DNA from: Sapria himalayana | Lineage: Eukaryota; Streptophyta; Magnoliopsida; Malpighiales; Rafflesiaceae | Assembly: GCA_029783825.1 (NCBI GenBank) | Contig: JAREIK010002991.1 | Coordinates: 1,759,397-1,823,396 of the forward strand | Length of the DNA: 64,000 bases | Direction of reading: 5' to 3' | Shown here: one piece after another, positions 26,901 through 41,900 of the stretch | How the letters are laid out: each line of letters starts with the position of its first letter | How positions within the stretch are numbered: position 1 is the stretch's first letter | Made by a program: the position numbers and the translations under genes | Notes under the pieces: model-generated | Seen by the model: only the letters and a program-made list of their open reading frames with translations | Databases searched by the model: none | Told to the model about the DNA's origin: nothing

Positions 26901-29900
26901 GTAGTAGATATGATCACATCTTGGTTTTTATTTTTTAGGAAGTCTAACCTCTTTGTGTTTTGTTTGCTCATAAAATATTGAATTAATGATATGTGTTTTA
27001 CTTTATTATCATAGTGAAAGATAATAAGAGAAGTGATTGTTTTTTTTTTTTTTGATTTTCATATGTTTAAAATGCATCCAAAGTATTTTGTAATTGATTA
27101 TCTTAATCACTCTAAACATTGTCTCTGTACTATATATTAAAATAATGGTCTATTTTTTATTTTTTTTGGAGGCAAGATTATCTCCAAGAAAAATGTAAGA
27201 TATAATTTTGGTACATACTAATGCTTAATTTGAATTTGAATATCTAGCTAACTGAAAGTATTTATGATCCATGAAAAAGATCATAAGTTCTAGAGTTTTC
27301 ATCACATACTTGAGTATACAAAGAGCCGTGTTAAAGTGAATATATTAAAAAAATCTAGAAAATAATTAATTATAGTGATTACATATGTTATATTTAATCT
27401 TATCATAGTTAGATAATTAATTTGTTCTAATATTCTTATACAAATAGTAGAGAAAATTAGAGAGATCACATTGCCAAAACTTGGATTAATAGAGTATCTA
27501 CTGGAATATAATCTAAAAGATCAATATCTTTAAGAGTATCAAATGTATATATCTTTTGTGATAATATATTATTTCTTATAGAATAATCACTTTTATGTTA
27601 AGAAAATATTTGAACCTCATAAGATTCTTCATCTGAATTTATGTTTGAAGGTACTTTTCAAGCTAAGTGATTTCTAATTTATTATTTTTTATAATCTGAA
27701 TATACATGTAGATAATAAGCAAAATTATGTTATTATATAAATTTCAATAAAACAAATTAAAGTTAGTAACATCGTGAGTAATCCAAATTAGATGACTTCC
27801 TTCTGTAATTTGTACATTATACTTGAATATGCTATACGAAACTTAAGAGTGGTTGTTTCATATATATCTCCTCATAAAGAACATCATATAAAAATATATT
27901 ATTCATCTCTAACTAGTGTATCCTCCAATTATGAGATGTGACAAGAGAAATAAAAATTTATGCCCAGATTATCTTGGTCATTGAAGAGTAAATATCTTGA
28001 TAGTCGACACTAAATATCTTGTAGAGTAAATAATAAAAAAAAAATAAAAATAAAAATAAAAAAATACTAAAAAATAATAAAAAAAACTAAAAAAATAAAA
28101 AAATATTTTGATAGTCACCATTAAATACCTATTTGTATTCTCTTGTTACAAATCTTGCTTTAAAGTGATTTGTTTTTTTTTTTACTTTGATATTTCTTTA
28201 TAGTGAATACTAAAATACAACCAACAATAAATATTATTGAATGTCATGATATTAGTTTTATTGTCCTATTTGAGTGTAGGGTAGACATCTTTTCTATCAT
28301 TGTCTAATATTATTCTTGATTAGATAATATCATAAAAAAAGACATGTGTATTCAAATATAATCAAGATAAATAAAAAAAATAATATATGAAATAATATAA
28401 AAGTATGACAAAACATGTTAAGTTGGGCATTGAATATAATTTCTCTATCCTTTCTGGAAAGCAAATTGGAACATCAAGATCATAGGCTTGTTGCATAATC
28501 ATCTAGCATCTTAATGGACTCGTCTTTGGTCTGAGCAAATTGGGTATGTCTCTCTTTTCTTATATTGACTATGTCATCTATGATCAAGTCCCCTAGTTAC
28601 TGACTTAATGTGAGTTTGTATCCATGAAGATTCATGTACAATAGCATTATTTGAGGCTGAAGGAGATCATACTTAAACATTTTTATTTTTTTTTAGATTT
28701 AACATGATTTGAATTTATTGATTGATATAATGATTCTATGAGAGTACTATCATACTTAATACAAAAATGCTCAGATATAACTAGTGATGGTAAAATGGTG
28801 AGTTTGAGATGGGGGCAACCCTATCCTATTATTGGCCCAAAATAAAATTTTATTTATCATTCCCATCCAAAATTCAGGCTGGGGAGTGGCAGGTATTCTT
28901 ATATCCATTTAGAAATTTATTTTAAATTCTCATTCTCAATTTGTCTTGACCCGAAAATATGCTTTGGGGCAGGGTAGGATGAGTTTGGGATGGGTTTGGG
29001 TTGTGTTTGGTGAAACCTAGACTTTTCTTTTTTTCTCAAAAAAAAATACTAAATTTTTTCTTAATCTTTAATTTATTTCATTGAAACAATATTTCTTTTT
29101 TATGTTAAGAAAATCTATATTTTTTTGTTATCATTCGAGTAAGCAAGGATAGTGAAGTAAAGATAAGGGTAATAATAAACAAAATAGCATTTAATACAGA
29201 TTATTCACACATTCATAATAGTAAAAATATTTAAACAAACAAGAAAATCAAAGTAAATTGTTCACATTCATGATTCATTACATCCTAAAATATATCTCCA
29301 AGATCAACTTCATTTCAATGAAAGATCGTATTGTAATTCTCTTTAATTATATTCTTACATAAACCCTAGATTTACAAAATAAAAAAACATTCATTATAAT
29401 ATATGATAAAAAAATACTTGTAATTGTTAAAAAAAAGTGTAGCATTAATTCTTCCATACGTAAAATTTGTTATAAATGACTATCTTTCATATTATCTCCC
29501 AACCAACTTCAAGCACACATTAAAATCTCCAATGAATGGAGTCTACTATAATATTTTGATCCCACCATTCAACCCGTATTGATGGCTGATTATGATGCAA
29601 TTGTAAGTATTAGAATGACATAAATATCTCGAACAATTCTATGTAAACTTGGATACTAAATTCCAATTATTTTATATTAATTCAAAATATCAAAGTCTGT
29701 AGTCCTTGGCAAAACAAATTCCTTTAGATAGTATTCTAACTTTGATTTCATATCACCATGTTCAACACTATTATGAACAAATAAGTCATATTTAGAAACA
29801 TGAACTCATGTACCATTATTCTAGTTGGCTAGCATCGAACTTGATGTTCGATGCTTTATCCGCACTATTTTTAAACATTGATTGATATTCAAAAGGTAAA

Positions 29901-32900
29901 TTATTATATTTCTCATGAATTTTTCTGATCAAATTTTGAGCTTCAGGAGTCAGGACCACACATGATTGGGAAATAAAATTTCAAAAGCTTCATCTTATAT
30001 CTTAGGTCCAATGTGATAATTTTCGCCATTACAATACTGCAACCACTCTAGGACTTGCCAAAATTTGTTATCATACTTGATGTCAGCGTGCTTATAATAT
30101 CTTTTGAACCAAAAAATCAATCATATGTTTTCTTAAACTTGCACACTTTGATGAAAAAGCTATTTGCCGTGGAATAATTCTATCCTGAAAATTAATTGGT
30201 TGTGTCAAAATAATTCCAAACATTGGCACATTTTTGTTATCACGTTCCATTATTTTTTTGAGGACACTTTTATGTCAAATTTTTCGCACTACTTCAAATG
30301 CAAGAAGACATCTTTATAAGATATAATAGCTGAAAGCATCAAATATGTAAAATTATATCGTGTTTTACAATTAAGACTCAACTTTCTATTGCATGAAAGG
30401 TGCAATTGGCGAGCTGCATTTCCAAACTTGTCAACTCTTGATGGGGTTACTGACCAACATGCAATATTTTTATGAATTTTTCAACTCCCACTCTGATAAT
30501 ATTTAAATCTTCCTTTACAATCAAGTTTAAAATATGTGCGGCATAATGCATATGAAAGATTTTTCCATGCAATGCAAGGGAATTAGTTGAAGATAGCTTC
30601 TATGAGAGGATATCCATTATACCATAAATCCTTGAACAATTATCCATAGTTATGATAGATATTTTTCTATTCATCTTCTTGTCCAATAAAATATTTAACA
30701 AGGCATGAGTGAAAACTTGCTTAGTATGTGGAGAAAACACATGAACAAAACTACATGAAATAGAAAAAAATAGAACATATTATTAATACTAAGCCTAATA
30801 GAAAATAAATAAGAATTTTAAAGTTCATAACAAATAACTATCTGCCCTCACAATATGATGTTGTAATAAACTCTCATCAATATAGTAGATGGTGATGGTC
30901 ATATAACTTTTTTTTTTGATTGGATGTTTATATATCAATTGTAATAGCAATTCTATTTTTAAGCTTTTTAAGATAATTGCTTATTTTCTTATTTTCAATT
31001 GCATAAATCTTCATGATATCATTCCTAATAATATTGTGGGAGACCATTTTATACAATGGTTGGAGGCTACTAGTAAGTTTTTCAAAGCTCATAAGTTCAA
31101 CAATTAAAAGTGGATACTCATGTAATATAATTGTATTAGTCAGCTTCTTTCCAGAGACATCTTGTTCAAATATAAAATTGCCCATTTTGCACTTTTCTTG
31201 AACCTTTTATCTATACTCTTAAACAATCATAGCTTAATATCAATATTTGTCCATTTGATGTATTTTTGAAAGTGTGCATGGTCCCATTCTTATTATCCGC
31301 TTTGAGCTTTGTATTATAATGCTTAGAAGTTGTAAAATCTTTTCCATGTATTCCAATTCTATTAGAATAATTCTAAATTACTGATGTTAGCCTTCTCTTT
31401 TTATATAAATTAATTCCATCAATAATTGAAGATGTCATTTGTGTTTTGAAATGGGTTAAATAAAAATTAAAAGAGAATAAAGGTGATACAACTTTATAAA
31501 ACATGAGTCGAGACAAATAAATGATAAGTTGAAAACCAAAAAAGATTTGAGCGTAAAGGCATGTTAGGATCTCTATAATATTTCTGCATAAATTTAAATG
31601 TTTTTATTTTTATTATTGTCTATTTGATTTACTTTTATCGTCGTTTACTTTTTTTTTTTTTGTAATCCCTCACTCTTTTATAATCTCTTATGTTCTCTGT
31701 CTCAATATAAGACAAGTGAGTGGTCCAATCATGGCCATCCTATATGCTAAAACTTTCAAGTTACAATTCATCTTATCATCTTATTATTTTGAAACAATTA
31801 TGTAGCAGAGATGAACTTTAAACTTTTTTGTAATCTCAACATCTAGATACTATTATCTCTTCGTTATTTCTCATTGGTTTCAATATATTGAATTAAAATA
31901 TTTGTTATCCTATCCTAATTGATATCTTAAGCTAAGGAGAGGCCTATGGTCTCTTGAAGAAAATGGGAAAATTTTAAGGTATATAGTTGAGCACGGACAT
32001 GGCTACTGGGGCTCTATCACTAAGCAAGTAGTTATGGGCTCTATTGTCTACACCCATCCTTTTAAATATTTTTTATTTTTTATTTTTAATGTTTAATGTT
32101 CCTTTTTTTTAATGATGGATTTGTTAGTAGGTTTGTAATGGTGAGGAAAGAGTTGTAGGCCGAGGTGAAGGAACTATTCGAGGCATGATTGAATAGAGGT
32201 TCGTTCGCAGAGTAGAAACCTCATGTGGTTTCAGATCGCTTCTCACTTAATGTCTAGGAAGAACAAACAACAAAATTAACAACTAGTGGAACTCTAGCAT
32301 TAAGAAAAAACTCAGGCATAAAGGCTTTGATTCAAATACTCACTATCTGCTACTTAAGACCACATAATGATGTCTACATTTTTAATGTTAAAAGGACTAG
32401 AATCATATATCTATACTTTGGAATCGATGTTTGCAAACCTCTGCTTTATATCCTTTGCAATTGAGAAGAAAACTTCCTCTACATTTAGATATGCCTTTGC
32501 AATTTTCCATCCAGAAGACTTTTTAGCTTACACAATGTATCAAAAAGCAAGAAACATGATATAGATATATGTATATGTGAGTTTCATTTACAATCTTGAA
32601 AAATTTGATGGCATACTAATCAGTCATCAACAACTGCTTGGTCCTTGAAGATGGGCAGCTCTAGGAATGGTTGAAAATCTTTAATCAAATGGATATGATT
32701 CACAATGGTTAGAAATTAAGATTAGTAAAATTCATATACAATGAATTTTTTTTAGTATTAGTTACATTTATTAGTGGTAACTTAGTAATTATAGTTTCGG
32801 GGCATGTTGGTGGTGGGTCTTGCACATGTTGACCCTGAACCTGCCTTGAACTCGAGTTGGGTTTAAAAAGCAAACCCAAACTCACCCATACCAATTTAAA

Positions 32901-35900
32901 TATTGCCCAAACCTATCCCATTAGTGGCATGGCGAGGTGGGGACTCAACAAATTTTGTCCCATTGCCAATTGCCATTCATGGATATAGTTGATATGTTAC
33001 TTTTTCTATTAATTGATGGTCAAGACAAGGCTACATGTAAGGGATGAAGATTAATTGATCGAGATGCAACATTTGGACTCATAGTCTATCTAGCCTTTAA
33101 AAAAATATTATAATAAAAAAATAATTTCTACACTTGATAAAAGTACTAAATTTCTTATGAAAATTATTTAAATCCTATTTGAAAACTGGAGTATCTAATA
33201 TACTCATATTTTAAGGTCCTAAATATCAGATTCTCTTGTCCCGTAGAGTGATCAATGATCAAATAAGTGCATCCAACAAATTTGTTAGGCAAGTTATATA
33301 GTTATTTTTCCAAGATATAAGATTTCAAAAGGTGTATGCTGAGAATTTATTAAAGAGGGAATCTAATAGATTGTGATTAAAATTATATTTCTTTCAAATT
33401 GTTTGTGAAACTCTCTTTCAAAGTATGAGTGTCTGACTTATATCAATTATATGTTATTTTTTTGTCTAGCAATCATTTTCTTTTGGGGTGTGTCAGTACA
33501 AAAAAGTTTGATATATAATCCAATTATATATATAGTAAGTATTGAATTGTTTTGCATATATTATAATATATTATTTTATTTAACTTTTTAATATTTTTAT
33601 TAAAATAATTTTTTATTATTTTATGAAAAATTTAAAATTAGAAAATTTATGATTTGTCTTGAAATAAACGTATTCATGTATATCTTTATCATTTATCAAA
33701 AAAATAATTAAAAATTTAAATTCCTTTTTGGGCATTTCTCTATTAAGTCTATATGTAAGTGTGTATCAGATCAGATGAGTTTTTACTCTTTAATATAAAA
33801 TCTCTAATAAGTTTTTTTAACTGACATGCCTCATATTTTATAGTCAAAATATTCTTAATAATAGATTAAATTATTCTTAACTTGACTATTGATGAGTGAT
33901 TAAGATAAGAATGTACAAATAAAAGTCAAACACACTTAAATATCTAGAAAAAGATATTTCTCATGAAAAAGAAAACATACAATCTATTATTCTCAATTCA
34001 AAATGAAATCTTTTCTCAAATTTTCTTAATCTTGAGATTATACGTTAGTAGATACAAAAATATAAGCATAATTAAATTATCTGAAAAGATAACATGTAGA
34101 TAATAAATTAATTGGACAATTGAGAATAAGTAAGACAATTGAGAATAAGACACGTGATAGTAATAAAGATGCAAACTAGGTAATAATTATATTTAGTAAT
34201 TTTTGAATATTTCTCAATTAATACTATAATATTTTTTGCAATAAAAAAGAATATAGTAGATAATATATTATTATTAGTAATATAATTCTATGTTAATTAT
34301 CAAAGAGTATGAAGTGAGTGTATAAATGAAATAACTTTTGATATTTGAAAAAAAAATGATCCGTTATTACTTTAGAGATAAGATTTTATATTTTACTTTA
34401 GAGATAATTCTATGATTACTCCAAACCAAAAATAAAATTGCATCGTAATTTTTCTTTCTTTTAATAATTCTATCAAAATTCTAATTAGGGTTTCTACCCA
34501 AAACATCACTGCTTGCAATTATGGTTTCTACCCAAGGGCCATCATAATGTGCTACCCATTATCACCACCATGTGCTAACCAATATCACCGCCATGTGCCT
34601 ACTACTTGCATTTGCTATTTCTCAATCATGCGTGTTTGCTGCCACTAATCATGTGCTTCTTTGTTGCCATCATCATATGTTCTTATTGGCACCACCACAC
34701 ATGCTCGCTGCCACTACTTGCAAAAAATACTATCTATATACATAAAATTTATAAAGCATGCTATACTATCTATTGACGATACACAATTATTGTCTACAAA
34801 CTTCAGTTTAATTATTTTTAATGTTGACTTTGATGTCATACCTAGTCTGGATGGGTCTATTGAACATCATGGCATACCTAATCCTAGTCTGGCAGCACCT
34901 ATTCTGGGCCTGGATGGGTCTAGCCTGACACAGTAGACGCCGGCAAGGGAACCCTGCTTGGGCTGAGAAATCCTAATCCTAGTCTCCCAGAGAATTTTTA
35001 ATTTTGTTATTATAGGATGTCATACCTAGTTCACAAGGCTCTTACTTTAACTTGGGTTTGGGAGAAGTTAATATCTCAACCGCACTACTTTCAAAAGTAA
35101 GAGGTTATGTGTGTTGAGTCTCTAACTTAAGATTTATCGTCTATACGCAAAGTCACTAATTATTATGCTATTACATGATCTTCAATAGATGTATTCAATA
35201 CAATGGTTTCTCAAGTAATTAATTATCACAGTACAATTATCATCTAGAGGTGTCAAATGAGTCGTGCCGTGTCAGCACGGTTCGTTTGAGCAAGACACAT
35301 CCGTGCCATTGTGCCTTGTCAGACACAGCATCCGAACCATCTGGCTGGCCTAAAATGTCACAGTTGTACATCTGAGTGTAGGGATGTGCCGGATTATGCC
35401 ATATCGCGCATGTCAGAATCCATTGCGTGAAAAAGTGACTGGTGGCCGGCTAATGTGGGCGGCCAATTCCAAATGCGTAAGCAAGATCTAGTTTATGTGA
35501 TCATTTTTTTAAAAAAAATAACCCACCTCATCAGATTGTCACCCGGCGAGATTTGACCTAAAACCCATAGTCGGTCCTAGGTCCTCATGCCTGTGGATCA
35601 TGTCATCGGGCTAGACACACAGGTTGTGCCTAGCACGGCACGAGGCACGGCTCGCGCTGGCCCAACACTGAACGAATCATGCTATGGGGCGGCATGGTCC
35701 AGGACAAAGCACGGTACCGGACCATGCCGTGTCGGGCCAGACACGGCTGAATCATGTTGTGCCGTGGACTGTGTCTGGGCTGCCTGGCTCGGTTGAAATC
35801 TCTATATCTCATCTAAATATATTTAACTTTGAAAATCTTATGAGATTCAATTTGTTAGTGGTTGTGTAATTCTGATATTATAATAAAACATAATTCAAAA

Positions 35901-38900
35901 GTCTTATAACATAAGAATTAACACATATTAGAAAGTTCACAAATGTATATATCTTATAAATAAGATATTTCTTTAATCCAATATATGAATTATAAGCAAT
36001 AAAAATGATTGGGTGATGTCATATATTGGCTGCTCCTATCATAAATATAAAAATAGGAATACAATGACCAAATTTTGTAGCAACTACAAAAGTTATTTCT
36101 GAAAATTTTGCATGCTGAAAGCATTTTAGCAAATCATGCATATTGAAAGATTCTGTTAATTGTTTCCTCGTGTATGAAAAAGTAACATGGTAATGGAATT
36201 CTTTTTATCTTCAATTATATTTTTTATTCTGAGTTGTTGTTCTTGAGTCCTGACTTAAATTGAAAATTTCAAGAATACACGGAGGGGAACTGTTCCTCCC
36301 GCACCCTCTAGGCTTTCACCCCTTCCTCCTGAACCATTTGATCGGGGAGCAACAACTGACATTCCTCTCGATGATCCAAAGGTAATTGGTCTCAACTTTT
36401 ACCTTGTGGAAAATCTCAGTTTTCTCATTTTATGTTTTATTACAGGATTTAAGAACAAAGGAAAAGGAACTTCGCGCCAAGGAGGCTGAACTAAAGAAAA
36501 GAGAGCAGGTGCTTATGAATGCTGCCTTAACTAAAATGTGAATTTTCTGTTAGTTTTTCAAAAATAAACTGCTAGAAATAGTTTTCGAGTCTATTTGGTT
36601 TGATGCTGTAAATTATCAGTGATTTGAATTGTATCTAAGGGCTTTTTTATCTTTGGCATTTCTGTTTTTTTTTCTGGCTCTTGGTTACTGTGCTTGGGGT
36701 TGGGTTGGGTTTAGATTGTGCTTTGGATGTCAACTTGCAACATTTGGAATCAATATTTGTTTTTTTTAAAATAACTTGTTTTTTTTTATTTACCATAGTT
36801 ACAATTGATGCAAAAACAAAAATAATAACTGAAAAACCAAACGACAACTTGAAAATAATACAAAATAACTTAATTCAACGTGAATCACAATTATATGTAA
36901 AACAACACGCACAAAATCTGTTATATGGGGGTCAAATTGATTGGGGCAACCTACATGAGTTGGGTGCTCCCTCTAAATAAAAAATAGAAATTAAAATAAG
37001 TAAAAATAGTAATATCTAACAAAGAGTAAATTCTAATAATCGTTATACATTAGATTAAGTTTGGGCATATCCTATAATAATATAGGAGATCGCAGATATA
37101 TTAGCGGTGAGATATTCTAAATATTTTATTCGTGTTTGACATGATAAGCTATTAACCAGTCGATACTCTATTGATTCGACGATACACTTGTCTGTAAATA
37201 TTGATATTACAATTGATTTTCTTAGATACAGGAGAATCATATGAAAACTTAATAATTTAATAGTTGCTAGAACAGACATAACTTATGTTATTTATTGTTA
37301 TAATTATTTATTTTTTAGATTTTTACAGATAGATTTATATTAATATAGTTCCTCAAATTCTAAGATTTATGAAAAAAACTATAGAATATAAAACTTTTTT
37401 CATAGATTTTGAACATAGCTGAGTGGGGGACTACTTATATTTTAGTTGGACTTATATGATTACAAAAAGAAGATCTACCATTAGATTTATTTTGATATTG
37501 TAGCTTGTTCATAAGATGATGTGCATTTTTTTTCACTCAGTAACAGTGAGACCATAATACTATGAATTAATAGCTTTCTAGTTTTAAGTAGAAAGAGTTG
37601 GAGGTTTTTTTGAGAAGTGAGAGAGAGAGATGTTGTATTGAAAGATAATGGTCTTCTATTCAATTTGTTATAATAGATCAATTGCCTATTGCGAATAGTA
37701 TATGAGGAGAGTGTACAAGATTGTTCTCTAAACCTTTGACATAATGTTTTTTGTCTCTAGGCTTGACAGTTCATTCATTCTTTGTCACATTCACTTCTAG
37801 TTTTTGAATCATTGATTTAGGATCTAATAACCTCTATATTATATGTGATTATGTTTTGCAAAAATTATCATAAAGGTCGAATGAGGAATGATAATTACCT
37901 AGAAATCATTAAATAATTCTTATAAAAAGTGGACAAAATAAAAAAAAAGTACAATTTTGTCCTTAAACTTTTTAATGTGCTTAGCAAGTGAGAAGCACGA
38001 TCAAGGTATGTCTTCATGATAAAATTTTACAAGTTTTCTGAACTCATTCTACAATGAGAATGAGTTCACATAACTTATTCTTATTTAAATTTTAAAAAGA
38101 AATTTTAAAAATAAAAATAAACTCATTTTTAAATTTACACGTACGTGAGAGTAATTATTTTTTTTATCTTTGTGAGTAATTATTACTATTCATCTATTTG
38201 ATATAACAACATTAAATATGACATTTTTTTTGTTCTAAATATTAGTCACATTATAGGTTTTCATAGCCATGCTTTTAACTAAGTCTCTAATTATTTGTCA
38301 TTCTTTTAGTATTCTAGTTTGTTCATAAGATGTTGTGACAAACCTTTTTCACTCAGGTAACATCAAGCTCATAATATCCTAGATTAATAGTTTTCTAATA
38401 TTAATTAAAGATCTAAGAGTGGATAGATCATGGCTTTCAATTTTAATTGGTTATCACAAATTAGATAAACTGTAAACGGAAGCATTGACTTGTATCATGA
38501 TGTTTTATCTAAATGTTCAGATTAAATTACTTAGATATTTTTTCTCTTGTAATCAAACTAGATCTCTAAGGATCTTTTTGTCACTTCGTGTTACTCATCT
38601 TTGATAATTATTTTTAGTTAAATGTGAATAATGCATATCTTAAATGAGACATTGTGGATATAATTTGATTTGTTTATGTTTTCTTGAATTTTGTGTTTAG
38701 ATAGAGGGGATATTATATATAATTTGTAAATTATAGAAAGATTATAGGCTGAAACAATCTCTAAAGGTTTGGTTTGGGAGTTTTTTGTTTTTGTAGTTTC
38801 TTTGATATTACATAGATATGTTCTAAATTGTTTTTGTATTTACCATAAAAATTCAAATGATAAATTTACTTTGCTAAACTACCAAACCAAGTCCTGAGAG

Positions 38901-41900
38901 ATTGTTTTTATATAGTTTGAATAAAAATATTCAACGTGCTCTTATTGGTCTCTAGGTATGACAACTCATTCATTCTTTGATATTCACTTATTTATTTGAA
39001 ATTTTTAATTAGTTTTTTTTTGTGTGATCTCGATTTTATTGTTGTTATTTGTAATATTTTTAGAGCTATTTGATATAACATCAACTATGATCTTTTCTAT
39101 TTTTAGCTAATAGCTATATTGTAGCTGTCTATATAGTCTTTCTCTCAATATTCAATCTTGTTCATAAGATGCAATGATAAATTTTTTTTTCTCATATAAC
39201 TTCAAGATCACAATACCATAGAGTAATAGCCTTCTAATTTTAATTAGAGTTTAGAGTGGATAGACCATAACTTCTATTTTAAATGGTCCTTATTGCAAGG
39301 TAGATAAATTGAAGGTATGACTTGTATCGAGATGTTTTTTTTTTCCTAATGTTTAGAGTAAATTACTTTGATATTTTTTATATTGTAATCAAATTAATCT
39401 ATACAAGGATCATTTTGTCTTTTGATGTTATTGATCACTGACAAATATTTTAGTTAGATATAAAAAATATACATCTTAAAAGAGACATTGTCAAATATTT
39501 TGATTTTTGTTTGTCTAGATTTTTGTGTTTAGATAGATATGAGATTATATATAATTGGTAAATTGTAGAAAGTTTACACTTTACAGGCTGAAACAATCCC
39601 CCAGGGCTTAGTTTGAGAGTTTTTTTGTTATAGTTTCTTTCATATTATATAGATAAGTTGTAAAATAATTTTGTTTCTATTGGATAAATTCAAATGATAA
39701 TTTTTTTTTGCATGTGAATAACACTACTACAATTAGTGACAATTAGTTAGTTGCAAAGTTCAAGGACTTCATGTAGATTAAGTTTCAAGCGAAGAACATG
39801 AGGAGATTAAAATTATTTTGCAGTCGAGGTTAGTTATTTTGAAGAGAGATGATTGTAATCCTACAAAAATATGCTTTTTAGATTTTGGTGGAGTTTGATT
39901 TTTCATGATGTGTTCTTGTTTATTTATTGACTAAGATAAGTTTAGGTCTTACAACCTCTACTAGTTCTTTAATCAACTGTATGAGACATGAGATAATTGT
40001 ATGAAAGTGTGACTATTTGACATTCATCAAATTACATATCTTTTTTTATGTCTATTTGATTTATTATTTTTTAGTTTTTTAAAAATAGATACATATGTAT
40101 GCTATTATTTTCACTCTCAGATATATGAAATTATCTTGAATTGATATTTTCTTTTGGAATTATGATTACTTATCAATTCGGTGGCAATTTAAATTTAATT
40201 TGATCGTCAGTCATGATATATAGAAGATTTATTATAAAATTTTATATTTTTAAGAAATATTTTTTTTTTTGAAAAAATAATATATAAATAACTATTTCTA
40301 TTTGTAAGTTATTGTAAATTAGATATTTTTTTTGATGAACTTAGATTTCCTCTCTATCATCTTTTTTTTTTCTTTGTGATAATTAAATGATGATTACAAT
40401 GATGAAAATTTTAGATGTATCATTGATATATCTTTGAAATATTCATAAATTCTAAGTCGAGGTGTCAAACGAGCCGTGTTGTGCTAGCATGACCCTTTTT
40501 TTGCTAGACACGGCCATTTCACCGTGCCGTGCCAGACACAATATGAGAATCATCTGGTCGGTTCAGCACGGCACGATGGCACAACCGAGTGCAGGACCGT
40601 GCCGAACCATCCCTGTGGAACCCTTTTTGTGAATACGCAATAGGTGGTTGGTTTATGTGACTAGCCAATTACAATCGGCTGTGTAAGAAAGATCCAATTT
40701 ATGTGGCTTGATTATTTTTTAAATAATTACTCGTCCTATCGGGTAGTCACCGACTAGACTTGATCGGTGACTCTTAGCTTGTCCTGGGTCTCCGGATCGG
40801 TGGACCATGGTATCTGGCTAGTCCCCAGGTTGTGCCTAGCCCAGCATGTGGCATGGCTCGCGTCAGCCTAGCACGACATGAATTGTGCCATGGGGTGGTA
40901 TGGCTCGGGATCAGGTACGATTCTAGACTGTGTTGTGTTTGGCCAGGCACGGCTGAATCGGGCCGTGCCTCGGATCATGCCCGACTGTCTGGCCTGGTTG
41001 ACACTTCTAATTCTAAATATTGATATATTTGTCAAGATTAATATTTTTATCTTTTATTGGTACTCATGTAAAAATATATACTGATATATTTTAAATATAT
41101 TTAATATAACCATAAAATTTAAGTACCAATATATTTGTTTAAATTAATATTTAAATCCTTGATGATCACACAACTTTAGAGATGTCAACCGGGCTAGGCT
41201 GGGCCAGCCCGGTACTAGGCACGGCACGATTTGGTCGTATGTGAGCCAGCATGGCATAGGAATTTCCTGTGCTCGTGCCCGTGCTCGTGTCGTGCCTGTC
41301 CATGGCACCAATCGTGCCATGCTGTGCTGAGGCCAACTGGGCCTCGTGCCGTGCTTGGTCCAACACTGTTCCATGGCCCATTGGCATGGTAAATCGGCAC
41401 GAACTGAGACACTGCCCCACCCAACACCAGCAGCAACTTTCTGGAAATTGCCTGGGCCCGGGTCTGATTCCACCCCTCCCCAACTGACCACCTGGCCCGA
41501 CCTCAATCTTTAATAGTTTGATATTAAAAAAAATTAAAATAATTTAAATTTTAGCCGTTTGATTTTGCCTCCGATGGCCCTTATGATTATGTCCCCTAAT
41601 TATCAATAAAAAATAAAAAAATACCAAAATTTATTTTTTTTTAAAAATTATTCTTATAATCTATAAAAGCCCCCCCTCAATAATTTTTTTGTTTTTTAAA
41701 AATATAAATTCTCACTCTCTTAAATTTCTTTCAAATCTCTTTTCTCTCTCGAGATTTTGGCATTAGGCTCGGCTTTTTGGGACTCGCAACTTGGGCTCGA
41801 CTAGAGGTGTCAACCGTGCCGGGCAGGCCCGGCCCGGCACGTAAAAAATCTGTGCCCGGGCCCGTGCCGTGCCCGGCTTTGGCACGAATCGTGCCGTGCC

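Larger units (their letters stand above)
12631..36273 (+). other. SCAMP intron 1 (23,643 bp)
   Basis: A phase-0 GT-AG intron between exons 1 and 2. It contains A3-A5 (13317-18952), copia relic G1 (about 19000-22170), unidentified DNA (22170-26870), copia relic G2 interrupted by hAT F (about 26870-34720), and MITE A7 (35245-35804). No second host gene was recognised in it. Confidence 0.85.
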
